Source of the DNA: Parachlorella kessleri
Lineage: Eukaryota; Chlorophyta; Trebouxiophyceae; Chlorellales; Chlorellaceae
DNA: 25,456 nucleotides
Assembly: GCA_001598975.1 (NCBI GenBank)
Contig: BBXU01000173.1
Coordinates: 1 to 25,456, forward strand
Direction of reading: 5' to 3'
Each line of letters opens with the position of its first letter. The stretch's first letter is position 1. Made by a program: the position numbers and the translations under genes. The notes beneath the pieces are model-generated. The model was not told the origin of the DNA, did no database searches, and worked only from the letters and a program-made list of their open reading frames with translations. Below, piece after piece: positions 20,210-25,456 of this stretch.

Positions 20210-21514
20210 ATGGACCATGGCAGTCCAAGGTTTTTAGGATCTCTGGAAGAGCAGCAGAGGGTGGCTACTGCCAGAAAGGCACTCATCCATGTGGCCAACT
20301 GGTCTCTTATGGATGAGAAGCACAGGAAGCTGCAGCAGATATCTGACAGCGTTACATACTTGCGACGCATATGTGAGAACGTCAGGGATCACCCCGCAGA
20401 GCCCAAGTACCGCAAGGCAGGTGCTTGAGTCGAGGCGTTTGAGCCCTCTCCCATCTTACCCAACAAAAAGCCTGCCAGTTCGGGCTTGAGACCAATACTT
20501 AAAAAGTGAAGAGACCACTGCAGCTCGCACATGCAGCTGCGCATATCTAACAAGGTGTTTGGGCAGCACGTCAGGGACGTGGCTGGCGGCGAAGACTTCC
20601 TTCACGAGGCGGGCTGGCAAGTTAAGGTAGGACGGCATGGAAGGGTGGCTGCAGGCTTGCTTTTGTGGTTGACCACAGCCACTCTTCTATTCTTATGCCG
20701 TCATTCCCGTTTCGTGGGAGGGTGCTGTGCTAAGATGATGCCCCAGCAGGCCTAGTGGGTTGCTGTGGAAGCATACGCATGGGTGCCACCCGCCGTTAGG
20801 GAAGTTATGATGCAGCATTAGCAAGGCCAGCCCTGTTGCTGCCTGCAGGTCTACGACCATGAGAAGGTTCGCTGTGCTGCTGCTGCGTCCCATGCATCTA
20901 GGGGCTGCTTCCAGCAGGCTTCAGGCGACCATACTGTGCAGTGAATCTCGTGTCTCGCAGGCCGAGCGTGATTGTCGGCAGCTGCTTGCTTGGTGGGATT
21001 TTTGGCAAGAGGTTGTTCACATAGCCTGTTCCATTCCCAGGCCACTGACACCCCAATGCAAGAGCCATCACTCGTATTGACAGATGGGCCTGCTGCTGCC
21101 TCTTGTGCAGTTTTGGGTGTTCCCTGACCAGCCAGGGTCAGTGGAATGGGCCATTCTGGAAAGTGCATGTGCTGAGTTGGACAAGCTCTGGCGCCTCGTC
21201 GAAGAAAAGATCAAGGTAATGCTGCCTTTAACTCATCAACCTCGCACCACCCAAACCTCCCAGACAAGCTCACACCAGGGCAGTTGCCAGCGTACCTGTG
21301 TGTGCCTGGCATTGGTTTTATACACCTGATGTCAGGGAGGCCCAGCGGCAGAGCTTGTAGCTGAACCCCAAGTCACTGGGCTGAGTGGTGGGTGCAGAGG
21401 GCGAGCGGGAACCATAAGGCGGAGCAGCAGCGGCAGCTGGAGGCCCTCAGGAGGCAGATAGAGGAAGACAAGGCCGAGCGGCACGCACACTTCCAGTATG
21501 GCAGCCCCGGCTAG
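20210..21514 (+). CDS. Small stand-alone PUB-domain protein, putative p97/Cdc48 cofactor
   Basis: PUB domains bind the C-terminal tail of the AAA ATPase p97/Cdc48 and recruit it to ubiquitin-linked tasks. Exons: 20210-20416, 20537-20626, 20849-20866, 21111-21215, 21398-21514, all phase 0, giving 178 residues (stop TAG). ATG 20210 follows an in-frame TAG 18 bases upstream. The PUB core runs from about residue 40 to 140: DSVTYLRRICENVRDHPAEP, then KYRK joined to LRISNKVFGQHV, then FLHEAGWQVK, VYDHEK and FWVFPDQPGSVEWAILESAC. The C-terminus is a charged helix (HKAEQQRQLEALRRQIEEDK, then AERHAHFQYGSPG). This resembles the linker before the UBX domain in UBX proteins, but no UBX domain follows. 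Intron 1 (20417-20536) needs a GC-AG boundary, and exon 3 is only 18 nt with a weak donor (gttcgc). The domain call is from sequence pattern; the p97 role is by family. Confidence 0.78.
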
Positions 21515-22841
21515 CAGCCCCCCAGGGCTTACAATGAGTAGCATGGGTGGCAGGTAGTGCAAACAGGGAGGAGAGCTGGGCTGGACTGGACTGGCTGGGC
21601 TACGTTGAGCCTGAGTCTTGCCTGAGTCAATCATTGCTTGCTGAGGTGCCGCACAGGTTGGCTATCTGGCGGGCGGAGAGTGCCACTGGACTTGGTCAGC
21701 TATTAGGTGTGCTGTGGTGTAGTTGGCTGGCATCCATTCCTGCCGTTGGTGTGATATTGACAGTAAACCGAGTTGGTCGTCGTCGTCTGGTGCAATGCGC
21801 CCCTTGTGCCAGCCAATAAGGGAAGAATGGAAGTGCAATACTGTCCATAAGTTAGTCAACAGTCATGCTGAGAATTCCTTACGTTGGAGACTTGGTGTAT
21901 TTCTCCCAGGATGGCAATGTGTGGGGATGTGTACGTAGTATGGGTGGCGGTATTGCGAACGTGAGTGAGAGCTGGGCTATACTAACAGCACTGGATGCAG
22001 AATGTGCCTAGGGGAGATGCACTTCTAGTACAGCAGGGTAGGTTGCCAAGTTGGGGCTGAGAAGTTTATTGCATGTTCAGAAACTTACGAAGTCATGGAG
22101 GGAGAGAATGTGCACTGTTAATTGTCAAGAGTGGATAGAAGGCACTATAAAATGTTAAGCAGTACCCCAAATAAATGTCTGAACACTGTGTTGTGTGGAA
22201 GCCTCACAGCACAACCACATCTCTGACATGGAGTATCTGCGGTTAGTAAGCACGGCTCCCACTGGTTCAACTTTCACCCCAACTCCGGGCCACAGTTCAT
22301 TCAGGAACCTTTACTTTCTTGCTGGCTACTGTTTTGGGGCAACATGCATTACATATCTTGATGGGGCTCCCCTCCCCCCGCCACTATTCACCGTCATAAC
22401 GGCATTCAGAGAAGTGTTGAGCGGCTCACTGGAGCAAGTATCGCCCCAAGTCGCACCAAATACCGGGAATGTCAGGGACAATGCCAGACCCTCTACGGTC
22501 AAGTCTACCTATTGTCAACAGCGCACAGCTGCAACACCAGCAACAACGAAAGTATACACCACAGCACAAACGAAAGCCGAAGCATGGTTCTAAGGCAAGA
22601 ACCTACCTCCATGCTGGCTAGGTAGCCACCCGCCCACTACACTCAACCCCTCCATGCATGCCTAGCTTAGCCAGGCCCTGCATCTGAGGCACAACGCAAG
22701 GAGGCCGACTATCCCAAGGAGTGATTAAAGGAGGCATCGATCCAGCCAACAAAACACAACTACTCACTCTGAAAGCAGCCCAGTGGCCACTGCCACTGTT
22801 GCACTTTCCTAGCCAGCCCTGCACTTGATTACAGACACCGC
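21515..22841. other. Intergenic gap between convergent PUB and HSP70B genes
   Basis: 1327 bp, presumably the 3' untranslated regions of both genes. An AATAAA occurs at 22168-22173 on the plus strand, but the chlorophyte TGTAA element was not found in the PUB direction. A 122-codon frame starting at ATG 22228 (stop at 22593) has no recognisable domain and shows no splice or codon evidence, so I do not call it a gene. No tRNA or mobile element is seen here. Confidence 0.6.
22829..22833 (-). promoter_or_regulatory. Candidate TGTAA polyadenylation signal of HSP70B
   Basis: TGTAA is the usual green-algal poly(A) signal. This copy begins 8 bases after the HSP70B stop codon, which would make a very short 3' UTR. 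Another copy on the same strand (atgtaatgcatg, about 22340-22352) would give a more usual UTR of about 490 bases. Confidence 0.3.

Positions 22842-25456
<2,615 letters not shown>

Noticed and set aside
22228..22593. 122-codon plus-strand frame in the PUB/HSP70B gap
   Set aside because: No domain, no splice context and Thr/Ala-rich composition; it lies where the HSP70B 3' UTR is expected.
21515..22800. Possible missing UBX exons downstream of the PUB gene
   Set aside because: Read all plus-strand frames for a UBX-like fold signature; nothing found, and the stop at 21512-21514 follows directly on the charged helix.

Overview
The window looks like nuclear DNA of a green alga, probably a core chlorophyte of the Chlorella/Trebouxiophyceae kind. 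It is GC-rich. Every protein gene is split by many short introns, mostly GT-AG. The products are plant-lineage types: a plastid-targeted C-terminal processing protease, a plant-type arginine-rich CCCH zinc-finger protein and a plastid DnaK-type HSP70. TAG and TGA both end genes in the usual way, so the standard genetic code fits. The species assignment is an inference.

Layout: (1) 79-3041, minus: 5' two-thirds of a CtpA-like thylakoid-lumen protease; the catalytic end lies beyond the left edge. (2) 3509-7435, plus: RR-TZF CCCH zinc-finger RNA-binding protein with a disordered region made of 17-residue tandem repeats. Its last intron carries a complete tRNA-Gln(UUG) gene. (3) 7436-8625: gap between convergent genes, containing an AT-richer island with an unexplained open frame and decayed-looking frames on the other strand. 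(4) 8626-19871, minus: a very large 16-exon gene (about 2578 codons) whose C-terminus matches the Urb2/Npa2 ribosome-biogenesis family. (5) 20210-21514, plus: small stand-alone PUB-domain protein, probably a p97/Cdc48 cofactor. (6) 21515-22841: second convergent gap. (7) 22842-25030, minus: C-terminal half of plastid HSP70B; its 5' exons lie beyond the right edge.

Gene order alternates. CtpA/TZF and URB2/PUB are divergent pairs sharing short upstream regions of 467 and 338 bp. TZF/URB2 and PUB/HSP70B are convergent with gaps of about 1.2-1.3 kb. The genes are ordinary housekeeping or regulatory genes of chloroplast proteostasis (CtpA, HSP70B), mRNA control (TZF), 60S ribosome assembly (URB2) and ubiquitin/p97 function (PUB). 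I see no operon-like or defence-like system.

The least explained signals are a long, nearly complete hairpin inside a CtpA intron, the nested tRNA gene, the 17-residue repeat array and the AT-rich island. Exon borders were worked out by hand from splice motifs, codon phase and family resemblance. Most joins keep phase exactly; the less certain ones are flagged.
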